Positions 1-7,687 of a stretch of DNA of 64,000 bases are shown in pieces. A program made the translations under genes and the position numbers. The DNA lies in NCBI GenBank assembly GCA_030027265.1, contig JASENG010000001.1:186001-250000 (forward strand), written 5' to 3'. Under the pieces are notes generated by a model. That model did no database searches and was not told the DNA's origin. It worked only from the letters and a program-made list of their open reading frames with translations. The stretch comes from Lysinibacillus fusiformis (GTDB lineage: Bacteria > Bacillota > Bacilli > Bacillales_A > Planococcaceae). Position 1 is the stretch's first letter; each line of letters begins with the position of its first letter.

Positions 1-304
1 GTACTGAGTATGTTGCAAAGTTTTCTGGAAGGGTGTCGCCTTTTGTTTTAATCGGTTGATTGGAAGTAGTTTTAGCGGCCGTTTGAGAAGAAACCGCGTT
101 CACTTCACCCCAACGGCTCGCTTCTCTTGTCGCGCCGGAACCCTGGAACATTACTTTCCCGGATTTATAGACAGTAATCGCCGTATCCGGGAGTTTCGCA
201 GCAAAAACAACTCCAGGTGCATTTCGTTCGATAATCGATGAAGCATAATAGGTTTTTACCCGATTTTGAACGTCACTTGAAAGCTGTAACACGATATTTG
301 ACAT
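1..304 (-). CDS. rnhC: Ribonuclease HIII, N-terminal part (runs off left edge)
   Basis: This is the first 101 codons of RNase HIII, which cleaves the RNA strand of RNA-DNA hybrids; the catalytic domain lies outside the window. The visible part reads MSNIVLQLSSDVQNRVKTYY and continues with the pattern of the TBP-like N-terminal domain of the family (VVFAAKLPDTAITVYKSGKV, then FQGSGATREASRWG). The start is the ATG complementary to 302-304, preceded on the minus strand by AAAGGA. In Bacillus, rnhC is also divergent from the zapA-cvpA-polX-mutS2 cluster, but here about 4.6 kb of extra genes (small protein, ABC operon, ArsR regulator) lie between. Confidence 0.85.
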   Translation of the reverse strand, partial: MSNIVLQLSSDVQNRVKTYYASSIIERNAPGVVFAAKLPDTAITVYKSGKVMFQGSGATREASRWGEVNAVSSQTAAKTTSNQPIKTKGDTLPENFATYSV

Positions 305-484
305 CAGCTCGTCCTTTCTACATTCATTTTCTGATGAATATCTACTCAGAATGTATATAAACAATCATTTAAGAGTAACAAAGTAGTGTTTGAGTAGTCT
401 ATAAATTTCATTTATACTTCTAATTATATGCTTTTAAAGAGGATATTGGTCAATTTATATCTTTAAATTATCGGGGGAAGTAAA

Positions 485-742
485 ATGACAAAATTAAAAA
501 TAGCTTTGTTAAATGAAAGTGGAAGAGTAGTAAAGACATTTACTACTCCAGCTGAGGCGCAGAACTATTGTGTAGAAAATAAAATCTGTAATGCAGGATG
601 GGTTGCAAGAAGCTTAGAAACGGGAGAAAAATTCTACTATCCTCAAGGTAGACCTTCAACTATTTATAATGGTTATACTGGCGCTGGAATGTCTGTGAAA
701 AGGTATCGAGTTAAAGAGAAAGATGTTCAGAATAAGTCATAA
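485..742 (+). CDS. Small protein of unknown function (85 aa)
   Basis: I do not recognise this protein. It starts at an ATG seven bases after a GGGGGAAG ribosome site and ends inside a terminator hairpin. The N-terminus (KIALLNESGRVVKTFTTPAEA) looks like a short beta-strand followed by a helix, and the C-terminal half is rich in Gly, Tyr and basic residues. It has no signal peptide or membrane segment. It stands alone between two minus-strand genes, so it is probably monocistronic. Good ribosome site, codon use and terminator support a real gene; the function is open. Confidence 0.6.
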   Translation: MTKLKIALLNESGRVVKTFTTPAEAQNYCVENKICNAGWVARSLETGEKFYYPQGRPSTIYNGYTGAGMSVKRYRVKEKDVQNKS

Positions 743-757
743 TCTGAACATCTTTTA
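721..757 (+). terminator. Rho-independent terminator of the 85-aa gene
   Basis: Perfect 11-bp stem AGATGTTCAGA (721-731) / TCTGAACATCT (743-753) followed by TTTT. The left arm lies in the last codons of the gene. It may also act on the minus-strand ABC operon that ends at 763. Confidence 0.75.
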
Positions 758-762
758 TCTGT

Positions 763-1551
763 TTAATCGAGCTCCATATTACCTTTTAATCGTGATTGAT
801 ATTCGGCAAATTTGAGCAGGGAGAGACTGATGGCAAAAAAGATGCAGCCTAATAGCAGTTCTTCGCCTAGTAAAAACAATACATTCGAATAATTGCCTTC
901 GTTCAGGATGTCTTTTGTAAGTTGCACCCCTCTCGTTAAGGGTGTAAACTGCCCGACTAGCTGCAGCCAATCCGGCATTCTTGCAATTGGATAGCTCGCC
1001 CCGCTAACTAACAGCAGCAAGCTTGCAAGCATATTGGACCAAAGATGCATGGAAGGGGACCATAGACAAAAGCTTGCTACGATTAAACCTAGACCGCAAG
1101 CGGAAAAGATGGAACAAAGCCAAATTAATAGCAGTATAAGACTTTCTCTCAATGTAATCGATAGATCGAAGAGAAGGATGCCGAATAGTAGCCCAAGCAT
1201 TGCAGTAAAAAGGCCATTTAACACATGAGCAATAGATCTCGATAAAAATAAACTGAATTTATTGGCAGGTGTACACATTACAAGGTGAAGCGTTCCAGTT
1301 CTTCTATCGGAAGTAATGACAGACATAATGCCGAAAACGGAATTTAACACACAAAGCAGCAATGCATTTGCCGCTACATAGCCTAAGAGATTTTCTCCTT
1401 TGTAAACATAATTTACTAAAGTAGAGAAGAAAATCAGCTGGCTCAGAGGGCTTAGCACCATTACGAAAAGATATACCTTTGGATCGAGCCAGCCAAATAA
1501 AGCTTTGTAAGAAAGAAAACTATGGCGTATAAATCTCCCAGTTGCTTCCAT
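763..1551 (-). CDS. ABC-2 type transporter permease (second permease)
   Basis: 262-aa integral membrane protein with about six hydrophobic helices and the usual ABC-2 topology. A short cytosolic N-terminus precedes the first helix, the RRTGTLHLVMCTPANKF loop is the coupling-type motif between helices 2 and 3, and the region near ASYPIARMPDWLQLVGQFTPLTRGVQ is the conserved ABC-2 signature before the last helix. It begins three bases after the stop of the upstream permease gene, so the two products probably form a heterodimeric channel with the ATPase encoded at 2334-3314. The substrate is unknown; the family exports drugs, lipids or peptides. Confidence 0.8.
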   Translation of the reverse strand: MEATGRFIRHSFLSYKALFGWLDPKVYLFVMVLSPLSQLIFFSTLVNYVYKGENLLGYVAANALLLCVLNSVFGIMSVITSDRRTGTLHLVMCTPANKFSLFLSRSIAHVLNGLFTAMLGLLFGILLFDLSITLRESLILLLIWLCSIFSACGLGLIVASFCLWSPSMHLWSNMLASLLLLVSGASYPIARMPDWLQLVGQFTPLTRGVQLTKDILNEGNYSNVLFLLGEELLLGCIFFAISLSLLKFAEYQSRLKGNMELD

Positions 1552-1554
1552 TCG

Positions 1555-2337
1555 TTAATAAACCCCCAATTTCCCGCTAATTCTAGCTTTTTTATCCATC
1601 AAACGGTAGCAATAAATGCCGATAATCACATACACCAATGTTAGCAGAAGGATGGCTGTACACGATAGCACCACTGATTGGAAAGATAAGTTTTGAGCCG
1701 TAACATCCCGCAATAATTGGATGGCCCATGTTGGCGGCAAGATGTAAGATACCCCTTGAACCCACTCCGGTAAGTAGGTAATCGGAAACATAAAGCCGCA
1801 CACCAAATAGATTGGATACTCGATGAAATTCATAAGGGCCTCAGCTTGTCTGGAAAGTGTAAAGCCTAATGCCAAAAAGAATGCAAAAACAGACAGGGCA
1901 AGCAAAACAAGCAAAAGCGCTAATCCAAATAGCCAAGGGTGATAAAGGACTATTTCAATTTGAAATACTATTTTCAAATAAATAAAGGTCAAAATCAGTG
2001 AGATAAGGCCCCATACTGTATTGGCAAGGATTTTTCCAATCAAGGTAATCGCAAAAGGTACAGGGGAGATAAATAGAATCTCTAGTGTTCCATAGTATCT
2101 TTCCCTGTTGACATCGCTGGCAGAAGAAAAAACGATGGAAGACCAAAGCGCCATAAATCCTGAGCCGAGAACCACATAATGAAGCAAAGTTTGTTCAGAA
2201 TCTGTTCCATATACAAAAATGGCAATCGTAGAAAAGAACAGTGGCATAATCCAGATAATATATTTAAACATCGGTCTTGCAATGGAGAGCTTCATGTGAA
2301 CTAGCATGGTGTGATGTAATGATTTAGCTATTTTCAT
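1555..2337 (-). CDS. ABC-2 type transporter permease (first permease)
   Basis: 260-aa membrane protein of the ABC-2 family with six predicted helices. NRERYYGTLEILFISPVPFA is the characteristic coupling loop, and GFMFPITYLPEWVQGVSYILPPTWAIQLLRD is the C-terminal family signature (both given here as parts of a longer run). Its start codon overlaps the stop codon of the ATPase gene in ATGA (2334-2337), which indicates translational coupling. Together with the next gene it forms the membrane part of a three-gene exporter controlled from the operator at 3332-3350. Confidence 0.8.
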   Translation of the reverse strand: MKIAKSLHHTMLVHMKLSIARPMFKYIIWIMPLFFSTIAIFVYGTDSEQTLLHYVVLGSGFMALWSSIVFSSASDVNRERYYGTLEILFISPVPFAITLIGKILANTVWGLISLILTFIYLKIVFQIEIVLYHPWLFGLALLLVLLALSVFAFFLALGFTLSRQAEALMNFIEYPIYLVCGFMFPITYLPEWVQGVSYILPPTWAIQLLRDVTAQNLSFQSVVLSCTAILLLTLVYVIIGIYCYRLMDKKARISGKLGVY

Positions 2338-3314
2338 GATACATTCACCCCAACTGTGTTGACATATACATCCTCAAGTGTTGGATTAGAAATGGTTAAA
2401 TCTGTGATGATAGAATTTTTCATGGAGTCGTAGATGAATGGGACAACCAGTTGCGGTTCATTGGTTTGGATACGTAATGAATAAGTGAAGTCCTGCTGAT
2501 TTACTTGTATGTGCTGAATACTTTGGAGCTTTTTTATAGTTTCTATTTGTGGCTCTGATGCTCCGATGACTGAACATTGAATGATGGAGAGATCATCTAT
2601 TTTTTTCTTTAAGTTCGAAGGCGTATCAATTTCAATCAATTTCCCTTTATTGATAAAGGCGATTCGGTCACAAAGTTCGTCCGCTTCATACATGTAATGA
2701 GTTGTCAGCAATATGGTCGTTCCTTGATTATTGAGTTTCCGCAAAAGATCCCGAAGCTGTCTGGCACTTACAGGGTCAAGTCCGATAGAGGGCTCGTCAA
2801 GAAATAGAATTTCTGGATTGTTCAGCAGGCCCCTGGCAATTTGCAATCTTTGTTTCATGCCTTTTGAAAAGGTTTCAACCTTCTGTTGGGCAACTTCCTC
2901 TAGGCCGACTAGGGTGAGCAAGTCTTTTATTCTCTTTTTCTTGCAGGAACTTGGTATTTTATATAAATCCGCAAAATAAGAAAGGTTGTCATAGGCTGTT
3001 AGGCGCCAATATAAATTTCGCTCTCCTCCAAGTATAAAGTTGATTTTCGGTCTTAATAGATTAAACTCTTTTGCTGGATCCAGCCCCAATATTGAGACTC
3101 TGCCTGAATGGGGGATTAGCATGGTGGACAAGATTTTAATCATCGTAGTTTTTCCAGCTCCATTTGGGCCGAGCAAACCAAAAATTTCGCCCTTTTTCAC
3201 CGAAAAGGATACATCGTTTAATGCATCAACTCGCTTTTTTTCTTTTTTGAATAACCCTAGCTCAGTTATGTAGGAACGAGAAACATTGGATACTTTAATT
3301 ACAGTGTGATTCAT
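2334..3314 (-). CDS. ABC transporter ATP-binding protein
   Basis: 326-aa ATPase of an ABC-2 exporter. Visible motifs are Walker A GPNGAGKT (residues 49-56), the signature FSKGMKQRL (about 149-157), Walker B ILFLDEP (169-175) and the D-loop SIGLDP, followed by the switch histidine in TTHYMYEADEL. The extended C-terminal domain of about 100 residues is usual for exporters of the drug/antibiotic type. First gene of the operon, with the ribosome site GGAGG eleven bases upstream. Promoter and operator lie in 3315-3406. Confidence 0.88.
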   Translation of the reverse strand: MNHTVIKVSNVSRSYITELGLFKKEKKRVDALNDVSFSVKKGEIFGLLGPNGAGKTTMIKILSTMLIPHSGRVSILGLDPAKEFNLLRPKINFILGGERNLYWRLTAYDNLSYFADLYKIPSSCKKKRIKDLLTLVGLEEVAQQKVETFSKGMKQRLQIARGLLNNPEILFLDEPSIGLDPVSARQLRDLLRKLNNQGTTILLTTHYMYEADELCDRIAFINKGKLIEIDTPSNLKKKIDDLSIIQCSVIGASEPQIETIKKLQSIQHIQVNQQDFTYSLRIQTNEPQLVVPFIYDSMKNSIITDLTISNPTLEDVYVNTVGVNVS

Positions 3315-3331
3315 TTAATCGCCTCCTAATA

Positions 3332-3350
3332 TTAGATGTATATCTTATAA
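3332..3350. promoter_or_regulatory. Operator-like site upstream of the ABC operon
   Basis: TTAGATGTATATCTTATAA lies about 20 bases upstream of the ATPase start. It overlaps a perfect 12-base palindrome (ATCTTATAAGAT). The same 19-mer, in reverse complement and with one mismatch, lies just upstream of the ArsR-type regulator at 4504-4522. Two matching sites at the two promoters suggest binding by that regulator; this is inference. Confidence 0.55.
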
Positions 3351-3406
3351 GATGATTATATTATCTAAAATTGGGAAGTCAACCAGCAATTTCAAAAAAA
3401 TGCCAT

Positions 3407-3446
3407 AAAAAAAGTCCAATCCTTATTTTCAGATTAGACTTTTTTG
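3407..3446 (-). terminator. Terminator of the ArsR-type regulator gene
   Basis: Stem-loop AAAAAGTCCAAT / ATTAGACTTTTT on both sides of CCTTATTTTCAG, with A and T runs on either side. It overlaps the last codons of the regulator gene and separates it from the ABC operon downstream. Confidence 0.7.
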
Positions 3447-4483
3447 CAATTTATAAAATCATTTAATTGTGTTAACGTGTCTTTTGCATGTTCTTGATTA
3501 TAGGAAAAATACTTGATTGTCCCGACCTTTTCTTCATTCACAAAACCGGCTTTTTTCAAAATTTCGAGGTGGTGGGATACAGTGGCGGTTGTTATGCCAA
3601 GATATTCTGCAATTTTTGCGCCATATTCTTTTTCCCCTGCAAGCATTCTTAGAATCAGGATTCGATTTCGATCGGATAGTGCCTTTAACTGCTGTTCGAG
3701 TTCTGCACTTCTTTCTCGATGGTCCTCAAGAGGTGCATTCACGCCATAAATGACAACACATGTCCTTGAATCGAAAATTCGAATTCGATGGGTGGAAAAG
3801 AAATAAGAAGGAACAAAATAATACATTTGATAAAAACTTGTACGACGAAAGGTCTTTCCCATTATGTATTGAGCTAAAGCTAGCGGCTCCAATTCCATTG
3901 ACTTCACTTTTTCAATGGATTGCTGAGAAAGCATGCTTCTGTTTGTTAGCTCATCCTGAAAAATATTTGACCTATAAACATTTAACAGCAGCTTTGAAAG
4001 GTTTTCTCGGAAACATGGCAATGTCACTACAAGTTCTTTGAAAATAGTTTTTTGGGCATCCGTTTCCCACCAAATTGCAGGTTCGAGAGTTGTTAGATAT
4101 TCTGGGTTCTTAAGCAATTCTTCAAGCTGCTTTGCGGGAATAGACTCCCCAAAAAAGTGATATAAAAAATCAATCTCGCTAAGGGCAGAAATCTCTTGTA
4201 CAAACAAATCCACATCATAGAAATGAGGAGTTGGAAGCAAGAAATTAAAAATAAATGTAAAACTCCAATCAGTGCGTGATTTCCAATAATGCAAGAAGTC
4301 TGTCGAGCTTTTTTCGAGTTCCTTTTCTATTCTCGCATAATTTGTATCATGGTTATTCTTATTATCAGAATCAAGCAGTGACGCTATAAAAGAAATCAGT
4401 TCTACAACAGGTGAATGAAAATGCTCCACAACCACTTCCTGTTTTTCCGAACGATTATCCCATTCTACGGCCATTTCAATCAC
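3434..4483 (-). CDS. ArsR-family transcriptional regulator with long N-terminal domain
   Basis: 349-aa protein. Only the C-terminal part (about residues 263-330) is an ArsR-type winged helix: ALSDRNRILILRMLAGEK leads to the recognition helix TTATVSHHLEILKKAGFV and the wing VGTIKYFSYN. The first 260 residues are an alpha-helical domain without recognised motifs, as in DUF5937-type ArsR relatives, which may sense the ligand. It has its own terminator, and an operator-like 19-mer lies upstream both of this gene and of the following ABC exporter operon, so it probably represses itself and the exporter. The inducer is unknown. Confidence 0.75.
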   Translation of the reverse strand: MIEMAVEWDNRSEKQEVVVEHFHSPVVELISFIASLLDSDNKNNHDTNYARIEKELEKSSTDFLHYWKSRTDWSFTFIFNFLLPTPHFYDVDLFVQEISALSEIDFLYHFFGESIPAKQLEELLKNPEYLTTLEPAIWWETDAQKTIFKELVVTLPCFRENLSKLLLNVYRSNIFQDELTNRSMLSQQSIEKVKSMELEPLALAQYIMGKTFRRTSFYQMYYFVPSYFFSTHRIRIFDSRTCVVIYGVNAPLEDHRERSAELEQQLKALSDRNRILILRMLAGEKEYGAKIAEYLGITTATVSHHLEILKKAGFVNEEKVGTIKYFSYNQEHAKDTLTQLNDFINCKKV

Positions 4484-4503
4484 CTCATATCATATAAAGT
4501 TTA

Positions 4504-4522
4504 TTATAAGATATCCATCTAA
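4504..4522. promoter_or_regulatory. Operator-like site upstream of the ArsR-type gene
   Basis: TTATAAGATATCCATCTAA is the reverse complement of the site at 3332-3350 with 18 of 19 bases identical. It lies 21 bases upstream of the regulator start codon. The rest of the gap to 4797 shows no convincing gene or RNA. Confidence 0.55.
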
Positions 4523-4797
4523 CAAAAAATAGACCCACATTTTTAAGTGATACTAGTCATATTAGAGCAATTTTTTCAATAAAGCCTTCTTGCATTTTTT
4601 CTAGTATTTTGAGTATGGCCAATCTGAATTCGTGATCGGTGCATCTTTTATAAGCGATAAATTTTCAGTTAAAGCAAACAGCGCTATTACCGCAAACAGC
4701 CCCGATCCTATACACTTTTATACATTTATTGACAAAGCGAAAAAATATTAAAGTGTCCAAAAGTCTTGATAGTATTGGTTTTGTAACCTTAATGTAG

Positions 4798-4827
4798 TTG
4801 TACTGTGTAAACTAAAGATGGTATGAT
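4798..4827 (+). promoter_or_regulatory. Putative sigma-A promoter of zapA-cvpA
   Basis: TTGTAC (4798-4803), an 18-base spacer and TATGAT (4822-4827). It lies about 140 bases upstream of the zapA start; no other good promoter is visible in the 490-base gap. Confidence 0.4.
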
Positions 4828-4970
4828 ATGTAGTATAAATTTTCTTATTCTATTCTAATGTAGAAAAATGTTATCAAAACTATGAAATATTTAGCTTGAT
4901 TTAAATGTTTTGTAAGATTCAGAAGTTATCAATGACAATGTTTTTTGCTAATGTTTTTAGGAGGTATTGC

Positions 4971-5231
4971 ATGGCTGACCAAGAAAAAAATCGAATATCC
5001 GTAGAAATCTATGGTAATACCTATAAAATGGTCGGGACCGAATCTACGGGACATATGAGATTAGTTGCTTCCATAGTAGATGATAAAATGCGAGAAATAC
5101 GTGTACATAATCCTTCATTAGATAGTTCGAAGCTAGCCGTTTTAACAGCTGTCAATACCGTACATGAGTTACTACAATTAAAAGAACAGGTTGAAAAGCT
5201 TGAAGAAGAATTGAAAAAATTAAAGGGTTGA
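4971..5231 (+). CDS. zapA: Cell division protein ZapA
   Basis: 86-aa FtsZ-associated protein that cross-links FtsZ filaments in the Z-ring. The start is the ATG after TAGGAGGT, giving [20 protein letters not shown]; an upstream in-frame start would add 22 atypical residues without a ribosome site. The N-terminal beta-rich domain is followed by a long C-terminal coiled coil ([20 protein letters not shown]) that mediates dimerisation, as in other ZapA proteins of this length. Five bases separate it from cvpA, so the two are co-transcribed as in B. subtilis (yshA-yshB). Confidence 0.88.
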   Translation: MADQEKNRISVEIYGNTYKMVGTESTGHMRLVASIVDDKMREIRVHNPSLDSSKLAVLTAVNTVHELLQLKEQVEKLEEELKKLKG

Positions 5232-5236
5232 AGTGA

Positions 5237-5779
5237 ATGCTAGATATTATATTACTGATTATTTTTGCTGCTAGTATCCTAGTAGGACTTAAACGTGGCT
5301 TTATTGTTCAGGCCATTCATCTTGTTAGCTATTTTGCTGCACTTATTGTAGCTTATATATATTACAAACCGCTAGCAGAAAAGTTTGTTTTGTGGATTCC
5401 GTATCCTGGAGTTACAGAGGATCTATCCATGATGCTTGTTCTGGATGAATTAAATGTGGACCAAACATTTTATCGTATTATCGCTTTTGCTGTGATTTTC
5501 TTTGCAGTAAAAATTGCCTTGCAGATTCTTGGCTCCATTTTTGATTTTTTAACGTATTTACCAATTTTAAATTCAGTGAATCGACTGCTGGGTGCCATCC
5601 TATGCTTTGTTGAATTCTATTTGATTATATTTATTGCCATGTATGTGTTAGCCTTACTTCCCATCGGATCAATACAAAATCTCATGGATAGTTCGATCGT
5701 TGCGAAGCTTATGTTGAAGCATACGCCATTTTTCACAGATATGGTTCAAAATTGGTGGTATATCTATAAGGAGCACTAG
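5237..5779 (+). CDS. cvpA: CvpA family membrane protein
   Basis: 180-aa integral membrane protein of the CvpA family (YshB in B. subtilis), with four hydrophobic helices. It opens with MLDIILLIIFAASILVGLKR, the family's typical first helix ending in a basic GLKRGF motif, and has the RLLGAILCFVEFYLII segment near residue 115. Its exact role is not established; the family was first linked to colicin V production in E. coli. It directly follows zapA and ends before a terminator. Confidence 0.8.
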   Translation: MLDIILLIIFAASILVGLKRGFIVQAIHLVSYFAALIVAYIYYKPLAEKFVLWIPYPGVTEDLSMMLVLDELNVDQTFYRIIAFAVIFFAVKIALQILGSIFDFLTYLPILNSVNRLLGAILCFVEFYLIIFIAMYVLALLPIGSIQNLMDSSIVAKLMLKHTPFFTDMVQNWWYIYKEH

Positions 5780-5821
5780 TCTATGTGCGAAAGATTATCG
5801 TTTGTCGTTGGTAATCGATTG

Positions 5822-5862
5822 AAAGGAAATGTCCCAAATCGACTTTGGGGCATTTCCTTTTT
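5822..5862 (+). terminator. Terminator between cvpA and polX
   Basis: Stem GGAAATGTCCC / GGGGCATTTCC with a loop of about 11 bases, followed by TTTTT. Separates the zapA-cvpA unit from polX. Confidence 0.65.
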
Positions 5863-5937
5863 CCACGAACAAAGAAGCAAAATAAAATGAAAATGATGTT
5901 TGGACAGGTTCAAACATTTCTTACAGGGAGGCCAATT

Positions 5938-7647
5938 ATGAATAAAAAAACAGTCGTTAAAACACTTGAGAAAATAGCATTGATGTTAGAACTTCAAGGT
6001 GAAAATCCGTTTAAAGTCTCTGCATTTCGTAAAGCAGCCAATGCCCTTGAATTAGACGAGCGCAGTTTAAGTGAAATAGAAGATATTACAAAGCTGAAGG
6101 GGATTGGAAAAGGAACAGCAACTGTAATCCATGAACTGATTGAAACAGGCCAATCCTCTCAGTTAAAAGAGCTGGAAGAGGTTGTGCCGAAAGGATTAAT
6201 TCCATTATTGAAATTACCTGGTTTAGGCGGGAAAAAATTAGCAAAGCTGTATAGTGAGCTAGGTGTAGATAGTGCCGAAAGCTTAAGAGTGGCTTGTGAA
6301 TCACAAAAGATACAAAAACTGGCTGGTTTTGGACCGAAATCAGAAGAAAAAATCCTGAAAGAACTTGAACATTTCGGAGAACGCAGCGAGAAATTGCCAA
6401 TCTGGTACTTACAAGAAGTTGTGACTGACATCAACGGAATATTGAATTCGATTGAAGAAATCCAAAAGTTTTCAGTGGCAGGAAGTTTCCGTCGAGTAAG
6501 CGAGATGAGCAAGGATATTGATTTTATCGTAGCAACAGAACACCCTGAAGCGGTTAAAGATCGATTATTAAAAGATCTCTCTGTTAAGGAAGTTGTGGCA
6601 GCAGGAGATACAAAGGTGTCAGTTATTTTGGAGGCTGAAGATCCTGTAAGCATTGATTTTCGACTGGTTGCATTAAAGGAATACGCAACAGCCCTTCATC
6701 ACTTCACGGGTTCAAAAGATCATAACGTGCGCATGCGCCAATTAGCCAAAGAACAAGGAAAGAAAATAAGTGAATACGGAGTGGAACAACCAGATGGCTC
6801 CATGATAACCTTTGATTCGGAAGAAGAATTTTTTGCCCATTTTAATTTGCCATTTATTCCCCCAACAGTCCGCGAGTCTGGCAAAGAGCTGGAGCCATTA
6901 GATGAGCTGGATGGCCTTGTGAGCTTGGACCAAATTGTTTCTGATTTGCATATGCATACGACATGGTCTGACGGGGCACATACTGTAAAAGAGATGGGAG
7001 AGGCGCTAATTCAGCGCGGGTACTCACATGGAGTTATTACAGATCATTCACAGTATTTAAAAGTAGCGAATGGTTTAACACCGGAGCGATTAAGAAAACA
7101 ACGCTTTGAAATCTATGATTTTAATGAGGCGCATCCAGAGTTCCGATTATTTGCTGGAACGGAGATGGATATTCTGCCGGATGGTTCTCTAGATTTTGAG
7201 GATGACGTATTAAAAGAGCTGGATTTCGTTATTGCATCGATACATTCTAGTTTCTCCCAATCACAGGACATAATTATGGAAAGACTCTTTACAGCGATTC
7301 AAAATCCATATGTGCACATGATTGCCCATCCAACAGGTCGAATTATCGGACAGCGCGAAGGTTATAATCCTGATATACCACAGTTGATTCAATGGGCTGC
7401 TGAGCATGGCAAAATTCTGGAGCTGAATGCAAGCCCTTATCGATTAGATTTGCGTATCGAGCATCTAGCGATGGCAATGGAGCTGAATGTTCCGATTGCT
7501 ATTAATACGGATGCCCATGCAATTGAACAGCTGGACGTGATGGAAATCGGTACAAAATATGCGCAAAAAGCATGGCTTAAAAAAGAATTAATCGTCAATA
7601 CATGGTCATTGCAGCAATTTGAAGCATTCATCATGAAAAATAAGTAA
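5938..7647 (+). CDS. polX: Family X DNA polymerase / PHP-domain 3'-5' exonuclease
   Basis: 569-aa PolX, a base-excision-repair gap-filling polymerase, equal in length to B. subtilis PolX (570 aa). The N-terminal lyase domain carries helix-hairpin-helix motifs (LKGIGKGTATVIHELIETG and LPGLGGKKLAKLY). The polymerase palm shows the nucleotidyltransferase pattern GSFRRVSEMSKDIDFIV. The C-terminal PHP domain begins near residue 335 with DLHMHTTWSDG, whose histidines bind metal for the exonuclease, and includes IAHPTGR and NTDAHA. The start chosen follows AGGGAGG. Starting further upstream would add residues that overlap the terminator at 5822. Confidence 0.9.
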   Translation: MNKKTVVKTLEKIALMLELQGENPFKVSAFRKAANALELDERSLSEIEDITKLKGIGKGTATVIHELIETGQSSQLKELEEVVPKGLIPLLKLPGLGGKKLAKLYSELGVDSAESLRVACESQKIQKLAGFGPKSEEKILKELEHFGERSEKLPIWYLQEVVTDINGILNSIEEIQKFSVAGSFRRVSEMSKDIDFIVATEHPEAVKDRLLKDLSVKEVVAAGDTKVSVILEAEDPVSIDFRLVALKEYATALHHFTGSKDHNVRMRQLAKEQGKKISEYGVEQPDGSMITFDSEEEFFAHFNLPFIPPTVRESGKELEPLDELDGLVSLDQIVSDLHMHTTWSDGAHTVKEMGEALIQRGYSHGVITDHSQYLKVANGLTPERLRKQRFEIYDFNEAHPEFRLFAGTEMDILPDGSLDFEDDVLKELDFVIASIHSSFSQSQDIIMERLFTAIQNPYVHMIAHPTGRIIGQREGYNPDIPQLIQWAAEHGKILELNASPYRLDLRIEHLAMAMELNVPIAINTDAHAIEQLDVMEIGTKYAQKAWLKKELIVNTWSLQQFEAFIMKNK

Positions 7648-7687
7648 TTTTTGAAAACTGAATTGAAAAAGCAGGAGGTGTTCGGGA

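Noticed and set aside
1034-1228. Plus-strand open frame inside the ABC-2 permease gene
   Set aside because: No ribosome site, composition of an antisense frame, and it lies wholly within a well-supported minus-strand membrane protein.
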